Assembly (NCBI GenBank): GCA_036939975.1 | Contig: JALLPB010000265.1 | Span: forward strand, 1 to 18,819 | Length of the DNA: 18,819 bases | Direction: 5' to 3' | Source: Cyclostephanos tholiformis | Lineage: Eukaryota; Bacillariophyta; Thalassiosirophyceae; Thalassiosirales; Thalassiosiraceae | Shown: positions 17,677-18,819 of the stretch, piece after piece | Position numbering within the stretch: the first letter of the stretch is position 1 | How the letters are laid out: each line of letters starts with the position of its first letter | The notes under the pieces: model-generated | Told to the model about the DNA's origin: nothing | Databases searched by the model: none | Seen by the model: the letters and a program-made list of their open reading frames with translations, nothing else | Program-made: the position numbers and the translations under genes

Positions 17677-18717
17677 TTACAAACTTTTGAATACTCTTAG
17701 AAACGCGTCTGGTTCCTGCGCTCCACTTAGCTTTACCCTACCATCCACTATGAACATCGGCACTCCGGTGCATTGAAAAGCACGACCAAACTCTTGCATT
17801 TCTTGGCGTACTTCGCTCGTACCCAAGTGCTCGTTCGACAGGAAATCATGTGATTCTTTGTACCCCGCTTTTGTGGCGCATTCCTCCAGCACAGATAACT
17901 CGCCAAGAGATTTATTCTCTTCAAAGTATGCCCGAAATATTTGTTGGACAACTTTATCCTGCAGCTCGGAGCCTCCTACCTATTCAAGCACAAGAATGTT
18001 TGGATCAAGTTCAAATAATGGTTATGTGTGTTTGAATAACCAAAGATTGGATAAGAATATTCTCATTTATTCTCACCTCACGTGCCTTCCAGATCAAGCG
18101 CTGAACGACAGTAGAGGGGAATAAGGTGAGACTTTAGGCGTATAGGGGAGATCAATTTGTCAACAATCAAGATTCGTCTTACATGACTGTTGAAAGTATT
18201 CCCTACATGCCCGCCATATTCCATTTCAATACCATACTGTCGCGCCAAAGCCTTCATTCGTGGGATCATGGTTTCTACCATCGCAGGCCCAAACTTCGAA
18301 TTGTAGTGCTCCATCTTGTTGTGACCCTTTCCCTCGGGTAATTTGGGATCGAGTTCGAACGGACGCCAACGAACGTCGAAAGTCAAGTGAGGAAAGCGAA
18401 TTTGGGCAGTTTCGAGGGCGGCTTCGAGGCGGACCTTGCCTATGTAGCACCAAGGTCAGATTCTGAGGTAATATTGATCCGTATCCAGCAGTGATATTTG
18501 CATTAGATGCACTGAACTCAAGTAAGTGTTATTTATATGTAGTATCAGATTTCAGCACTCACGTGTCGGAGACAACGTCGATTGAAATTACACGGCGGCC
18601 CGGCACGTCATTAGCAGCAGATAATGATAAAGATGACATTGGATGTGTAAGCGAACGATAGGTGAGCGAAGAAAGGAAGATGAAGCGGCTACTGATTCTG
18701 GCTGCAGCAGCGACCAT
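17677..18717 (-). CDS. FrnE/DsbA-family thiol-disulfide oxidoreductase, probable selenoprotein (4 exons)
   Basis: Spliced model, 253 aa: exon 1 18717-18563, intron 18562-18463 (GTGAGT...CAG), exon 2 18462-18183, intron 18182-18101 (GTAAGA...CAG), exon 3 18100-18077 (24 nt), intron 18076-17980 (GTGAGA...TAG), exon 4 17979-17677, stop TAA. The product matches the FrnE-like DSBA thioredoxin fold throughout: SDTI-x-PWCYIGK at residues 50-60, FDVRWRPFELDP in exon 2, NTFNSHRLIWKA across the exon 2/3 junction, IFRAYFEE in exon 4, then cis-Pro loop GVP (225-227) and SGAQ (238-241). Family members exchange thiols and disulfides through CxxC; here codon 54, the first Cys, is TGA (18456-18458), so the motif reads U-P-W-C. 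The N-terminus (about 35 residues, Arg/Ser/Ala-rich, almost no acids) looks like a mitochondrial presequence (inference). The frame stays open upstream to an ATG at 18783, so the start is not certain; ATG 18717 opens the presequence-like stretch. The alternative is a pseudogene broken only at the active site, which intact splice sites and family motifs make unlikely. Confidence 0.85.
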
Positions 18718-18819
18718 GGCCGAGGTCGAAGGTGCGTTGAAAAATGAGAAGAATACCAGACTTAACGTAAACTCTGGACACAAATAATTGTGTGCTAAGC
18801 TAGCTAAACTTTGGACGGT

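Noticed and set aside
18078..18386. Reading exon 2 straight on to the stop at 18078
   Set aside because: The peptide after NTFNSH (VRRILIVDK...) does not fit the family, while splicing 18182-18101 restores NSHRLIWKA exactly.
17677..18453. FrnE-like gene as a plain pseudogene or as an N-terminally truncated protein starting after the TGA
   Set aside because: One defect only, exactly at the active-site Cys, with intact splice sites, intact motifs and a SECIS-like 3'UTR structure; truncation would remove the catalytic motif.

Overview
This is eukaryotic nuclear DNA, most likely from a diatom or a related stramenopile alga. The evidence is threefold: one clear host gene with three short GT-AG introns (82-100 nt) and a eukaryote-type 3'UTR element; several decayed mobile-element genes whose motifs match families I remember as multicopy in diatom genomes (from memory, no search was run); and much simple-sequence and repeat DNA with no operon-like packing. 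No rRNA, tRNA or CRISPR array was recognised.

Layout. 1-2140: gene-poor DNA with GA/CT and trinucleotide microsatellites, a 27-bp-arm hairpin (511-590) and a diverged direct repeat (958/1114). 2309-2668: remnant of a PIF/Harbinger (IS5-like, DDE_Tnp_4 type) transposase. 2670-5650: mostly non-coding, with a 51-bp degenerate satellite (4412-4565) and weak coding-like fragments. 5653-8592 (minus): a broken mobile-element-type gene with a 14-unit, 30-bp coding minisatellite near its N-terminus, a conserved middle section and a Tudor-like acidic C-terminus. 9318-12280 (minus): a second broken gene of similar size with DDE-transposase-like motifs. 12360-14840: Gly/Arg-type low complexity, duplicated blocks and a coding-like segment with an inverted duplicate. 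14840-15160: a foldback MITE with TA flanks. 15507-15662: two clusters of 19-bp palindromic iterons. About 15994-17098 (plus): a SWIM zinc-finger gene, broken once by TGA and once by a frameshift. 17552-18717 (minus): a four-exon FrnE/DsbA-family thiol-disulfide oxidoreductase.

The most important observation is in this last gene. The first catalytic cysteine of its CPWC motif is encoded by TGA, in frame and directly after a well-formed splice junction, and a SECIS-like stem-loop lies about 50 nt after the TAA stop. I interpret it as a selenoprotein with a Sec-Pro-Trp-Cys active site.

A second theme is that the decayed reading frames are interrupted mostly by TGA (8 TGA, 2 TAG, 0 TAA where I could follow the frame). 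This fits CpG decay (CGA to TGA) of silenced elements, but a test for TGA reassignment is needed because it bears on the selenocysteine reading. Apart from the selenoprotein gene, and perhaps the small reading frame at 17274-17492, the window looks like a graveyard of transposons rather than a set of cooperating genes.
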